Source of the DNA: Megascapheus bottae | Taxonomy: Eukaryota; Chordata; Mammalia; Rodentia; Geomyidae | Direction of reading: 5' to 3' | Length of the DNA: 64,000 nt | Assembly (NCBI GenBank): GCA_024803745.1 | Contig: JANJXV010000025.1 | Location: 16,324,341-16,388,340, forward strand | In this document: positions 1 through 11,035 of the stretch, piece by piece | Layout of the letters: each line of letters opens with the position of its first letter | Numbering within the stretch: position 1 is the stretch's first letter | Notes under the pieces: generated by a model | Database searches by the model: none | What the model was told of the DNA's origin: nothing | What the model saw: the letters and a program-made list of their open reading frames with translations, nothing else | Program-made: the position numbers and the translations under genes

Positions 1-1177
1 TGACATATGACACTCCCATTCACTAGGTCACCCTGTCCCAAATTGTCCAGTTGTGGGCCAAGGGGGGTATGTGACCAAGGCTACTTCTCACCAACTCTGA
101 GGTTCCTGAATGAGCTTCTCTGTCAGCCAAGGGCATGGTTGAGGGGATGTCTGTGTTTGAACTCCACCTGGGTTAACAAGTTAATATGTAAATGTTTTCC
201 TCAAAGAAGTTACTGAAAACAATTGTTCTTTAAGATTCTATTTCATTTTTCTTACCTTTTTTTATTTCTTTACCTTCACACTGTTTGTGGAGGCCTGCAT
301 CTCAAGTTTTGCTTGTGTGACAACCCCATATCTAAGGGGCCTATAACAGTAGCATCTGTATAATATACACAGAACAAGTAGCAGAGGATTAACTGTAGTC
401 CTTGGTCAGTCTGCCCTGAACCCATTCATTGTCCCTCTCCCCCTGCCCAGCCCCCTGGGGAACTGGCCTCAGACTGGGCTCAGCTGGTCTGAGTGTATAT
501 ACAGGCAGGAGATTACACAACAGGAGAAAACCAGAAACTAGAGTATTTCTCTTCCCTTTTTCAGCAGAGACTTTAGTTCTGTGTGGATCCAAGTCCCACC
601 GGACAGAGCCACCATGGTTCTGTGCTGCTTTTCAAGCAACTATGCCTTCAACGACAGTATCACCTCCTTTTGCATCTCTAGTGTCCATAGGCATGGCCTT
701 CCCATGATGCTGAAATCTTTTACTGTTTCTAATTTTACTTCTACATCAATTCCTTCTATTCAGTTCTTTCTCTTGTGAACTGAGGATGGAGCTTAGTAGA
801 GAATTGGCCTAGCCTCCATGAGCTCCTGGTTTTATGCTTAGCACCACAAAATAAATAGAATACACTTATTTCAAAATAAATGAAGTGTATAAACTAGTGG
901 TTTACAGCATACATATAAATTCCTTTGTTAGATTTCTTTTTTACTAATTAGACCTTGACTGAGTTATAGCTCCCAAGAAACTGTTCTTTTGCTTTTGGAG
1001 TTTTCCCCAAAGGTACAACCTCAGAAATAACCTACTCTATTGATGCACAAAATACATGTGAATGAAGCAAGTTGCTGTTGGAGCATTGTGTTTAGAGCCT
1101 TTGTATCATCAGGAACCTCACCCTGCTTCTTCCAACATTGTGGCCTTGGCCTGCCTCAGTTTCTCTGAGTGGATATA

Positions 1178-1273
1178 TTTCTTTTTCTCCTCCTTTCCTT
1201 CCTTTGTTCTTTTCCTCCCTTCCTCCCTCCCTCCTTCCTTCTTTCTTTCCTTCCTTCCTTCTCCCTCCCTTCC
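1178..1273 (+). repeat. Polypyrimidine (CCTT/CTTT)n microsatellite
   Basis: Irregular CCTT, CCCT and CTTT units joined to the reverse B1-Geo that follows. Confidence 0.9.
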
Positions 1274-1280
1274 AGTTTTC

Positions 1281-1402
1281 TGATAGTTAATTGGAGATAA
1301 GTCTCACAGACTTTACTGCTTGGGCTGGTGTTGAACTGCAATCCTCATATCTCAGTCTCTTGAGTAGCTAGGATTACAGGCATGAGCCACTGGTGTCCAA
1401 CT
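1281..1402 (-). mobile_element. B1-Geo composite SINE, left part only
   Basis: TTAATTGGAGATAAG to GGATTACAGGCATGAGCC: reverse 7SL-derived half with the linker typical of this family here. The right monomer is replaced by a pyrimidine microsatellite. Confidence 0.75.
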
Positions 1403-1666
1403 GAGTGGGTGTATTTCTGTTATCATTATTCCTATTCCTGTAAGTTGTCTTTGATCATAGAGGCAAAGAAATGCATGATAAACTATAAAGCTTTTTTGAA
1501 ACAGTATGTGGAGCCTTGACGTTACAGAATAATCTAGCTTTTAAATTTTTTACAAACACATGTAGTTGTTTCCAACTACATGATAAGATCATGAGTAGGA
1601 AGATGCAACAGTTAGATAAAGTCATATCTTTGAAGGTATTTTTCTGTATTCAAAAGGCTAAAGTGA

Positions 1667-1857
1667 GCTGGCATTGGTGGCTCATGCCTGCGATCCTAAC
1701 TACTGCTGAGGCTGAAATCTGAGGATTGTTGTTTGAAGCCAGCATGGGCAGGAAAGTCTGTAAGACTCTGATCTCGAGCTGTGGCTCAAGTGGCAGGGTA
1801 CCAGCCATGAATGGAAAAGCTAGGGAACAGGACCTAGATCCTGAGTTTAAGCCTCAG

Positions 1858-1860
<3 letters not shown>
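1667..1860 (+). mobile_element. B1-Geo composite SINE
   Basis: GGTGGCTCATGCCTG start, GCTGTGGCTCAAGTGG right monomer, GAGTTTAAGCC box B-like end. The tail passes directly into an AC microsatellite. Confidence 0.8.

Positions 1861-1913
<53 letters not shown>
1859..1913 (+). repeat. (AC)n microsatellite
   Basis: About 26 AC units with one GC interruption, directly after a SINE. Confidence 0.95.
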
Positions 1914-1916
<3 letters not shown>

Positions 1917-2202
1917 GAACAGAACAACAACAAAAGAAAAGGCCAAGGAGAAATTGACCACTGCAAGAGCCCAGTTATCCCAAATATTTTTGATTCCTTC
2001 TATCTCGACTGTAGAGTACCCTAGGACAGCATCTGTGTCATGGTCCCTAGAGGCTGACATGGGCGCATTTCAGTCATCTTAGCAGAACATTGCCTATTTT
2101 CCTGTCTCCTGAGCATCCTTTCATTTGAGTCTTGTCCTGGAGGATGGATTTACTCTGACTCCAAATAGACTTTTAACAGTGTTGAGTCTTTTGGGTTTCA
2201 AA

Positions 2203-2310
2203 AGATGATGTGGTTTAGTGGTAGAGTGTTTGCCTAGCTAGCATACATGATGCCCCAAGTTCAATTCCTCAGTACCACATAAACAAAATAATAATAAAAT
2301 TATTTTCAGA
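2203..2310 (+). mobile_element. ID-like tRNA-derived SINE
   Basis: GTGGTTTAGTGGTAGAGTG (box A) and AGTTCAATTCC (box B), then an A-rich AATAATAA tail. Confidence 0.7.
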
Positions 2311-2384
2311 AAAAATTAAGAAGATACCAGAAGCCTAGGGGATATACCTCAGTGATAGCCCTGTGCGAGATCCCTAACACCATG

Positions 2385-2432
2385 ATGTGTGTGTATGTTG
2401 TGTGTGTGTGAGTGTGTGTGTGTGTGTGTGTA
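2385..2432 (+). repeat. (GT)n microsatellite
   Basis: Interrupted GT run. Confidence 0.9.
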
Positions 2433-2577
2433 TAGAAATACTAAGATTTTTTTTTGAGGAAAAAGAAGACTATGCCAAGTTAGCCAAAGGCTCAAAGAAC
2501 TCAGCTACTCAATCTACAGGTCTACTGAGAGTTGACCCATTTTCCTTTTGTGATCTAGAAATGACCTACAAGTTGTT

Positions 2578-2710
2578 CATAATATTACATGTCTGCAATC
2601 CCAGCACACAGGAGGCAGAGTCAGGAGGCTTGTAAGTTTGAGGTCACATAGTGAGTTTGAGGCCACGCAGAGCTACATAGTTAAAAGGCTGTCTCAAAAA
2701 GAAAGAAAGG
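2578..2710 (+). mobile_element. B1 SINE
   Basis: TGCAATCCCAGCACACAGG to GAGCTACATAG and CTGTCTCAAAAAGAAAG. The A-tail has grown into a GA-rich tract. Confidence 0.7.
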
Positions 2711-2785
2711 GGAGGGGGAGAGAGGGGGGGAGAGAGAGGGAGAGAGGGAGAGAGGGGAAGGAATGGAGTGGGGGAAGAAGGGAGG
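2700..2785 (+). repeat. GA-rich purine tract
   Basis: GGGAGAGA-type units continuing a B1 tail. Confidence 0.85.
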
Positions 2786-2977
2786 GGCCGGGAGTTGGGC
2801 TTAGAGGTAGAGTGCTTGCCTAGCATGCATGAAGATCCAGGTTGGATTCCTAGGTACTACGCACATATTATAAGCCAGAAGTGGTGCTGTGGCTGAAGTG
2901 GTAGAGCACTAGCCCTGAGGAAAAAAAATTCTCAGTGATAGTGCCCAGGCCCTGAGTTCAAGCCCCACAACTGGAAA
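2786..2977 (+). mobile_element. IDL-Geo dimeric SINE
   Basis: GGCCGGGAGTTGGGCTTAG left tRNA-like unit, AGCCAGAAGTGGTGCTG right unit, ending ACAACTGG plus a purine tail. Confidence 0.85.
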
Positions 2978-3072
2978 AAGAAGGAAGGAAGGAAGGAAGG
3001 AAGGAAGGAAGGAAGGGAGGGAGGGAGGGAGGGAGGGAGGGAGGGAGAGAGAGAGAGACAGAGGGAAGGAGG
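2978..3072 (+). repeat. (GGAA)n then (GGGA)n microsatellite
   Basis: Tetranucleotide run grown from the tail of an IDL-Geo copy. Confidence 0.95.
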
Positions 3073-3204
3073 GAAAAATTACCTAGAGGCCTAGTCAACC
3101 AGTTTTTCCAAATCCTTCATAATTTGAGCTAGTACCTCCAGGGTGGACTCTTGAAATGTAATTTTTCTATTCCTGTCACTTGAGACATTTTTGTTAGCCC
3201 AGTG

Positions 3205-3262
3205 GTGAGAGTTAGGCAAGCATGGGTTAAAAAATCTCAGCTCTGCCAGTTTCATTAGTCCT
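3205..3262 (+). mobile_element. Short MIR-like fragment
   Basis: GTGAGAGTTAGGCAAGCATGG then CTCAGCTCTGCCAGTTTC resembles the MIR core. Short. Confidence 0.3.
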
Positions 3263-3539
3263 CCTATTTGTGGTTTTCCTTTTCATGGTTTCAGTTACCT
3301 GCAGTTTAAGTTACAACACTTAATCATGGTCCAGAAATGGTAGATGGAAAATTCTAGAAATAATTCATGACTTTTAAGTAACTTTTATTGGAGCATATTG
3401 TTGCAGTTGTTCTATTTTATTATTCTTTATTGTACTTAATTTATAAATTATACTTTTGCATAATTTGTGTGTATAGGAAGAAAGCACTATATGCAAATGT
3501 TTCTGGACTTGGGGTTATATCCTTTTTCTTTCTTTCTTT

Positions 3540-3655
3540 CTTTTTTTTTTTTCCAGTCCTGGGCTTGAACTTAAAGGCCTGGGCACTGTCTTTGGATACT
3601 CTTGCTTAAGGCTAGTGCTTTGCCACTTGAGCTACAGTGCCACTTCTGACTTTTT
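3540..3655 (-). mobile_element. Geo right-monomer fragment
   Basis: T-run, CCAGTCCTGGGCTTGAAC to GTGCCACTTCTGAC: only the right half of the SINE remains. Confidence 0.65.
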
Positions 3656-4198
3656 TGTCAGAAAACTGCCATCATGTCTGTGATCTCCTGTTCCTCAAAT
3701 GTCCAGTAGCATTTTTTGTGTGTGTGTTTGTCTCATGCTTCACATTCTGCTGATGGATGATTTGGGGTTAAAAAATACCTAGTCATTGTGTTTCATGTTT
3801 CCTAACTTCTGTGCATCACTATTGTGTACTTCCTGACTGAAGACTAGGACCACTAGAATTGTAACCACCCAGTGTGGAAATCCTGCAGGAGACAGTGCTT
3901 GAAATCACATGCTCACGTGAGTGAAGAGTTCTGCTTTTGTGGTTTCTGTTAGGAACTTAGAGTCACAGCTTTAGCTCCATCACAGACTAGGGGATGAATT
4001 GAACATTGGGGACCTTCAGTCTTTGATTCATTTACAGAGGTGAACTTTTCAACTGGATTGTTTAATTTAACCTCTTCAACTATAATAGACAACCTTTTGG
4101 TTCTGTTTGTGCTCTACTTACATAAGAACTTCTCTGCACCCCTGAATTAACTTTTGAAATTCTTCTATGTTCATTTACTGGTTTATTTTTATTTTTAT

Positions 4199-4392
4199 TT
4201 TTTTTGCCAGTCATGGGGCTTGAACTCAGGACCTAAGTACTGTCCTTGGACTTTTCTCAAGGCTAGAGTTCTACCACTTGAGCCAAAGCACCACTTCCAG
4301 CTTTTTTCTATGTATGTGGTACTGAGGAATCGAACCCAGGTCTTCATGCATACTAGGCAAGCACTCTACCACTAGGCCAAACTTCTGGCCCC
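4199..4392 (-). mobile_element. IDL-Geo dimeric SINE
   Basis: Full reverse copy from TTTTTTGCCAGTCATGGGGC to GGCCAAACTTCTGGCCCC. Confidence 0.88.
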
Positions 4393-4424
4393 ATGTTTCT
4401 TTTTATTTTGAAATCTTACTACTC

Positions 4425-4655
4425 TTATGTCTCACACCTGTAATCCTAGCTATTTTGGAGGCTGAGATCTGAGGCTCAAAGTTCAAAGCCAGTCCATATA
4501 GGAAAGTCTATGAGACTCTTTTCTCCAATTAACCACCAAAAAGCTAGAAGTAGAGATGTAGCTTAAATGGCACAACACTCACTTTGAGTAGAAAAAAAAA
4601 CTAAAGGAAAATACCCAGATCCTCTGCAGAAACTGTGCTCCAGTTCTGGCACACA
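4425..4655 (+). mobile_element. B1-Geo composite SINE, diverged
   Basis: CACACCTGTAATCCTAGC start, linker ACTCTTTTCTCCAATTAACC, eroded right monomer ending TTCTGGCACAC. Confidence 0.7.
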
Positions 4656-4719
4656 CATGCAAAAAGACCTCACTGCTCTAGCGGGCTTAGGTGCAGAAAG
4701 ATGAGTTAAAAGTACACAA

Positions 4720-4842
4720 AGCTAGCTGGGGGTGGTCGCACACTCTTGAAATCCTAGCACTCTGGAGCCTGAGGCAGGAGGATCTCTATTCCAGGGCCAG
4801 CTACAAAGAGACTTTGTCTCAAACAATACAAAAGAAAGGAAG

Positions 4843-4843
<1 letters not shown>
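4720..4843 (+). mobile_element. B1 SINE
   Basis: GAAATCCTAGCACTCTGGAG and GAGGCAGGAGGATC are B1 hallmarks. Its 3' end runs into the long AC repeat. Confidence 0.75.

Positions 4844-4936
<93 letters not shown>
4844..4936 (+). repeat. (AC)n microsatellite, longest in window
   Basis: About 45 units with two AT interruptions. Confidence 0.95.
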
Positions 4937-4939
<3 letters not shown>

Positions 4940-6026
4940 TCAGTGGCCACTTTTGTCCTTTGCATGAAAATTCACTATGGTCCTCAGCTGAGCAGCTTTT
5001 AAAATTGAATGAGCTCACTTTATTACAGCGTGTACTATTGCCCTCTCCTGTTTTGTATCTGATTAGATTAATAAGATATGATTAATAAATTAGAGTCCAG
5101 CAAACTTTGAGTTCTGTGCCTTAATTAGGGACAGGAATAGCGTGGGCAGATGGCATCTATGGATGATGTCCGGCCTCCTGAGTTTGTTTCTGCGAATGCC
5201 ACAGAATTCATCAAGTGAAGAGGACAGCCCCATGTTATCCTATTCGTTGTGGCCACATTTTCTCTTGCAGGTGACAGCAAATAAGCTGGGTCCGTGGGAT
5301 TGGAGAATGAAAACAAATTTTCTGGACTATTTGACCAATGCATTTGGTCACTCTCACTGGAGGTCTTTGTAGGAAATAAAGGCCATTATTGTCTGGGCCC
5401 CAACGTCAGATTTGGTAGGGAGTGCCCCCAGTTAACACACTTCTTTTCTCTACTTCTGATCTAATTAATTATATGCTTTTTTTCTCCTTTCTTATTTGAT
5501 TTTTATTAGCTATAGTTCCAGCCATCTAGTTCCCTCAAGCACAATAACAATAACACTGTTAACAAAGACCTAACAACTCCCCCATAACTTTCTCTTTTAG
5601 ATGGCACATGTGAGCTTGTTGTTTGATACAGCTTTTATGCTTTCTTCCCTTCCCCCTGGAAAAATAACTGTATATTCAGTGCTGAAATCCTGTAAGAGTA
5701 GTCACTTGAAGCTCCTGAAATCCAGCATTTAAAAGTATATTTGTAGTCATTATACTAATACAGTTCTAGTAATAGCATGTATCATATTCTTTCAAATGTA
5801 AAGATAATGTAAGAGTAAACAAATATTTCAAGTTCCTAATTTGAAAATTACCCACCACAAAACACACTTGCCCCTAATACTAGCTCCTTTACCACTTCTT
5901 TTTCTCCTATGTATATAGAGATATACTTCATTTGATATCATGCTACATCTATAAGGCTAGAACAAATAATTTTCAAATTTCTCTTATTTTGGTAGTTATT
6001 AGGGATCATTTGTGTGTTCATGTGTG

Positions 6027-6262
6027 CATGCTTGTGCCAATACTGGGGCTTGAACTCAGAATTGTTGCACTCATGCTTGGCTTTTTCAAAAGCTCAAGGC
6101 TGGTTCTCTGCCACTTGAACCAGCACAAACAATTTCTGACGGTTTGCTGGCTAATTGGAGATAAGTTTCGTGGACTTTTCTGACCAAGTTAGCTTCAGCC
6201 TCAATCCTCAGATCTCAGCCTATTGAGTAGCTAGGATTACAGGTACGAGCCAGTAGCAGTAA
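6027..6262 (-). mobile_element. B1-Geo composite SINE
   Basis: Reverse copy: GGGGCTTGAACTCAGAATTG to CTAGGATTACAGGTACGAGC. Confidence 0.75.
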
Positions 6263-6268
6263 CTTCAA

Positions 6269-6269
<1 letters not shown>

Positions 6270-6318
<49 letters not shown>
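6270..6318 (+). repeat. (CA)n microsatellite
   Basis: About 24 units, sandwiched between two reverse SINEs. Confidence 0.95.
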
Positions 6319-6319
<1 letters not shown>

Positions 6320-6513
6320 TTTTGCCAGTCCTGGGGCTTAAAATTAGAGTCTGGATACTTTCCTGGGACACTTTTTCCTCAAGGCTAATGCTCTGCCACT
6401 TGAGCTACAATGCCACTTCCTGCTTTTTCTGTGTATGTGGTACCTGGGAATTGAACCCAGGGCTTTGTGCAGGCTAGGAAAACATGCTACCACTAGACCA
6501 TGCTTCCAGCCAG
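6317..6513 (-). mobile_element. IDL-Geo dimeric SINE
   Basis: Reverse copy starting TTTTTGCCAGTCCTGGGGC directly after an AC repeat, ending CATGCTTCCAGCC. Confidence 0.85.
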
Positions 6514-6520
6514 CAAGGAT

Positions 6521-6701
6521 TTTTTTTGCCAGCCCTGGGGCTTGAACTCAGAGCCTGGGACTTGTCCTTGGGCTTTCTCAAGGCTTGAACCATAGCACCA
6601 CTTCTAGACTTTTCTGGGTATGTGGTACTGAGGAATTGCACCCAGAGCTTTGTGCATGCTAGGCAAGCACTGTACCACTAGGCCAAACTCCCAGCCCCAT
6701 C
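6521..6701 (-). mobile_element. IDL-Geo dimeric SINE
   Basis: Second reverse copy immediately after the previous one, with an internal deletion around the Geo box A region. Confidence 0.85.
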
Positions 6702-7227
6702 AAGGATCATTTTTAGTCACTCAGAATATTGTTCATGGTGTATTAAACAGTCTTTATTCAATGGCAAAGCCATTTTCTAGGAAGTATTTCTGTGTTTGCT
6801 AAGAAAAGACAGAGTGCTTGCCCAGTTTGCTTCAGATATTTTGGAGGAACTAAGTCTTTGTTCTCTGAAACCTTAAGTCAGGACTTTTACCTGACTCTTT
6901 ATAAGTTCCATTCCTATCACTTGGGGCCATCATGACCTGTTTAAGAACCTGCCTGAGGCTAACACATGCACACAGATATTGGGTGGCCTTTGATACAGTT
7001 CTCCAGGATTTGGAAAGAGCTCTCCATTCTGTAAAACTGGGTGAAGGGGAACAGGCAATCATTCTCTCTAACACCAGGGGTGGGGATGGGTCAGGAAAAA
7101 GGGGTTTGTGGAACTAACCCCTGAGGCCTCTTGTCATCAGAGGGGAAGGAGGGCCTATTATGGGGTGTTCTACTTCTAATTTGGTTCTGTAAAAATAAGC
7201 TGAACAAATATCAACTTAAAAATGCTT

Positions 7228-7472
7228 TTCGAGGGCAGGTCCTGGTGGCTCATGCCTGCAATCATAGCTACTCAGGAGGCTGAGATCTGAGGATCACAGT
7301 TCCAAACCAGCCAGGGCAAGAAAGTCCATGACCCTCTTATCTCCAGTTAACCACCAAATCCCCAGAAGTGGATCTGTGGCTCAAGTGATAGAGTGCCAGC
7401 CTTGAGCCCTTAGCCCTTAGCTAAGGGACAGCACCTACACCTGAGTTCAAGCCCCAGTACTTGCACAAAGAC
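7228..7472 (+). mobile_element. B1-Geo composite SINE
   Basis: TCCTGGTGGCTCATGCCTGC start, TTATCTCCAGTTAACCACC linker, GAGTTCAAGCCCCAGTAC end. Confidence 0.85.
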
Positions 7473-7521
7473 AAAGGGGGGAAAACCTTTTATCTATATT
7501 TTTTCTTTTTGTCTTTTCTTT

Positions 7522-7584
7522 TTTGGTACTAAAGATCAAATGCAGGACATGCAGTTGCTAGCCACTGAGCTACATCCCAGTCCA
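7522..7584 (-). mobile_element. ID-like SINE
   Basis: Reverse tRNA-like unit: GGTACTAAAGATCAAATGC and GCCACTGAGCTACATCCC. Confidence 0.65.
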
Positions 7585-8219
7585 GGAAAATAATTCTTAA
7601 AGAAAAATTCTCACATGTAGTATGAATGGTTCTTGAAAACATTAAGCTATGAGGATGGATTTGTAAAAATTTTCTGTGAACATCCTTTAGGTTTCCCCCC
7701 CTTTTTCCATTCATCTATTAAACCCAGGATCTAGAAGTAGGAGGATAAGGATTAAAAGTGAAATCACCCTAACAGGAATTGACAGCCCTTCATTTTGTGG
7801 TTTGAATAATTTGTTACCAGTTTATTGTGTATTGAAAGTTTCCAGAGGTAATTAGCTTGGTTGACAAAGGAAATTAAGTGTTCTTTCTCCTCCTTGGTCT
7901 AGATTGGATCCCTAGGACTAAAACTTGGCGTTTAAGACCTTAAGTTTAGTCAAGCCATTTGTAACCTTGTATTTTTTTCAAAACATTGTATTTCAAAACA
8001 TTGTATTTCTTTCAAAACTAAGTCAAGGAACTAGTAAGGATAGAATCCTTTAGCACCCTGTAAAACATAGATCAATGTCTTAATTGTTCTAAGGTAAATG
8101 GCTACCTATATAGATAGGTAAGATTTATTTGTATAAGTATTTATTATGTGCTATAGTCAGGTTGAAACTTTGGTACTATGGGACATTTTCACTTACAAAA
8201 TAGAATGAGCTTGTGTGCG

Positions 8220-8442
8220 TGTGTGTGAGACTTGAGCACAAGGCCCCATGTTTTCATTTAGCTTTTCACTCCAGGCTGGCACTCTACTACTTAAACCATA
8301 GCTCTGCTTCCAGCTTTTTTGCTGGATAACTATGAAGATAAGAGCTTCATGTACTTTCTTGCCAAAATGGCTTCAAACCAGGATCTTCAGATCTTAGCCT
8401 TCTGAATAGCTTGGATTATAGGCATGAGACACCACTGCCTGG
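8220..8442 (-). mobile_element. B1-Geo composite SINE, diverged
   Basis: Reverse copy ending ATTATAGGCATGAGACACC. The Geo part is short of its 3' end. Confidence 0.65.
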
Positions 8443-8736
8443 TTGGTCTTTGTTGTTGTAGTTTGTTTGGTTTAGTTTTTATAAAACGTTGATTGAGAAA
8501 AACATATAGGTTATTTGTGCTGTTTTTGTTCATCTGTGTCTCATCCTCTACTTGAATATACACTGTTTTAGCTTTCATGATTAGCAACAGTTCATTATAC
8601 TAGCTGTTTATTGCACTGCTTCATTGAGCTAAAATGAACTAAACTTCATCATGTATGTATTCTAAAAAGGGAACAAAGATGTCCTTTGTTTTTAGTTAGT
8701 TACACCTTAGAACTTTGTGGCAAGCTTTGTTGCTTC

Positions 8737-8812
8737 CTAATCCCTCCCCCTCTTTTCCTTTCCTTTCCCTCCCTCCCTCTTTCTCCCTCCCTCGCTTCTA
8801 TTTTTTTTTTTT
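8737..8812 (+). repeat. Polypyrimidine tract
   Basis: CCCTCTTTTCC-type run passing into the T-tail of a reverse SINE. Confidence 0.8.
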
Positions 8813-8999
8813 TGTCAGTTCTGGGGCTTGAATTTAGGACCTAGGCATTGTCCTTGAGCTTTCTCAAGGCTAGCACTCTACCCTTGAGCCATAGCTCTAC
8901 TTCTGGCCTTTTCTGTTTATATGGCTCCAAGGAATCAAACCCAGGGCTTCATGCATATTAGGCATGCACTGTACTAGCACTGGGCATACTCCTGGCCTC
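8800..8999 (-). mobile_element. IDL-Geo dimeric SINE
   Basis: TTTTTGTCAGTTCTGGGGC to CATACTCCTGGCCTC. An older copy by its substitutions. Confidence 0.8.
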
Positions 9000-9204
9000 T
9001 TCCTAATCTTTTTCTCTGTTGCTTTCACTCACCTGTAAATGAGTAGAAAATGTGGTGGTGATCACTACTGGGGAGACCCAGAGAAATCAGTGGTGTGGCA
9101 TCATTAAAATGTGGCAGTAATTTTTTCCAGTAATAATTCCATGATTGGGTGGTATGATTTTTCTCATAGCAATAGTGTGTACAAGCAGGGCTTGCTTTTT
9201 CCAT

Positions 9205-9268
9205 TCCCCCCTCTCTCCCTCCCTCTCCCTTCCTCCCTCCCTCCCTCTCTGTTTTTTGTTTTTTTTTC
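9205..9268 (+). repeat. CCCT-rich polypyrimidine tract
   Basis: CTCCCTCC units then a T-run. Confidence 0.8.
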
Positions 9269-9384
9269 CTTCAGTGACTAGTTTTCCCTTCCCCCTTAAG
9301 TGAAAGGCCCTGACTCTGAGTTATCAAAGTGTAGAAAAGGAATTCCAGGCTTAGGAAAGTGATGATGACACATATTGGAATCTC

Positions 9385-9414
9385 TGTGTGTGTGTGTGTA
9401 TGTGTGTGTGTGTG
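9385..9414 (+). repeat. (GT)n microsatellite
   Basis: About 14 units with one TA interruption. Confidence 0.9.
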
Positions 9415-9416
9415 CA

Positions 9417-9596
9417 CATGCTAGTACTAGGGCTTGAATTTCAGGCATTGTTTTGCTTTGTCATTTTCTGCTCTGCTTTTCCACTGATAGCTGCTGTGCT
9501 GCCCTGCCTCTGCTTCTTGAGTTTTGTGGTTAGAGACAAGAGACTCGGATTTGTTGCGCTGGGATAGCTTCAAGCTGAGATCTTCGGTATATCAGA
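9417..9596 (-). mobile_element. B1-Geo relic
   Basis: GTACTAGGGCTTGAATTTC and TCAAGCTGAGATCTTCGG only. Strongly eroded. Confidence 0.45.
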
Positions 9597-9694
9597 CCAT
9601 TTTTTTCCTACCACCCTTCACCCATCAGATGTCTTTTTAAAAGGGCAAGTTACATTTGGAATCATTTGTGAGTCTACATAAAAAAAAACTACTC

Positions 9695-10143
9695 TTTTCA
9701 AGAGAGCCTATGACTTATGCCTTAATCCTAGCTACTCAGGAAGCTGAGATCTGATGATCACAGTTCAAAGCCAGTCTGGAAAGGAAAATCTGTGAGTCTT
9801 GTCTTGGGCTGGGAGTGTGGCCTAGTGGTAGAATGCTTTTTTAGTATGCATGAAGCCCTGGGTTCAATACTGTGGTACCACATACACAGAAAAAGCCAGA
9901 TGTGGTGCTGTGCCTCAAGTGGTAGAGTGCTAACCCTGAGCTGAAGAGCCCAGGGACAGCACCTAGGCCCAGAGTTCAAGCCCCACGACTGACCAAAAAA
10001 AAAAAAAAAAGACTCTTGTCTCCAACTAACCACCAAAAATCCAGGAGTAGAGCTGTGGTTCAAGTGGTAGAGCATTTACCTTAAGAAAAATAAGCTTAGG
10101 GAAAGCACCCAGCACCCAGAATTCAAGCTCTAGGATTGACACA
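9695..10143 (+). mobile_element. B1-Geo composite SINE, split by IDL-Geo
   Basis: The left half at 9695-9804 (CTAGCTACTCAGGAAGCTG) and the remainder at 10011-10143 (CTCCAACTAACCACC) join once the inner copy is removed. Confidence 0.8.
9805..10010 (+). mobile_element. IDL-Geo dimeric SINE, nested
   Basis: TGGGCTGGGAGTGTGGCCTA to CCACGACTGACC plus an A-run, bracketed by AGTCTTGTCT and ACTCTTGTCT. Confidence 0.88.
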
Positions 10144-10384
10144 CAAAAAAACCAAACAGCAACAAAAAACATTTTGCTTTTCCTTTGTTGGATTTCCCTG
10201 AACTCATAAAAACCAATTTGGCTGTCCATTGTTAAATGTTACCTAAAATTACATTTGATGTGTTTTCCTCTCAAGCCTCAGGATCATAAATTTTAATATG
10301 AATAAATAAAAATAAACAGTTCTCAATATATACGGGAAAATATCAGGCAGAAACAGAACACACTGACAGAACACATGTTTCTTT

Positions 10385-10578
10385 TTTTTTTTTGGCCAGC
10401 CCTGGGCTTGAGCTCAGGGCCTGAGCACTGTCCTTGGACTTTCTCAAGGCTAGAGCTCTACCACTTGAGCCTCAGCACCACTTCTGGCTTTTTTCTATGT
10501 ATGTGGTACCGAGGAATCAAACCCGGGTCTTCATGCATGCTAGGCAAGCCCTTTAACCACTAGGCCAAACTCCCGGCC
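10385..10578 (-). mobile_element. IDL-Geo dimeric SINE, young
   Basis: Reverse full copy. It shares the private CTTTAACCAC change with the copy at 12626. Confidence 0.9.
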
Positions 10579-10927
10579 AGAACACATATTTCAAAAGAAT
10601 AATACCTTCCTCAGTCTTGTCTCTCAGTCCAAGTAACATTCTTAATTTTAAGTCTACTTTTGTACATTTTCTTCACATCTTTTTCTTTATTTTGGAAAAA
10701 TATTCAATTTCAGAATATGACTCACTTTTTCCTACTTGAATAATCTGGATTTCTAATTAGAGATTTCAACTAAGTTATCTAGAAGTCAGCTATTCTAAAA
10801 TTTAATTATTTTCCATGTTTAAAAGCATACACGTATATGCATATGCACGTACCGATGACATAAGTATAGTTATCAATGAAAGTCTCAGAACTGGAAAGAT
10901 CAATTTATACCATGTGTTCATTGTTAG

Positions 10928-11035
10928 TAATAAAAGTCTTTATAATTCCAGCACTCAGAAGGCTGGGGAGGAGAATTGGGAATTCAAGGCCAGCCTGGTT
11001 TTACATAGTGAGACTCTGTCTAATAAAAAAAATGA
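10928..11035 (+). mobile_element. B1 SINE
   Basis: ATTCCAGCACTCAGAAGGC, CAAGGCCAGCCTGG, AGACTCTGTCTAATAAAA. Confidence 0.7.

Noticed and set aside
1726..2082. Open frame with poly-(Thr-His) stretch
   Set aside because: Translation of an AC microsatellite. The same applies to the frames at 4691-5002 and 23752-23937.
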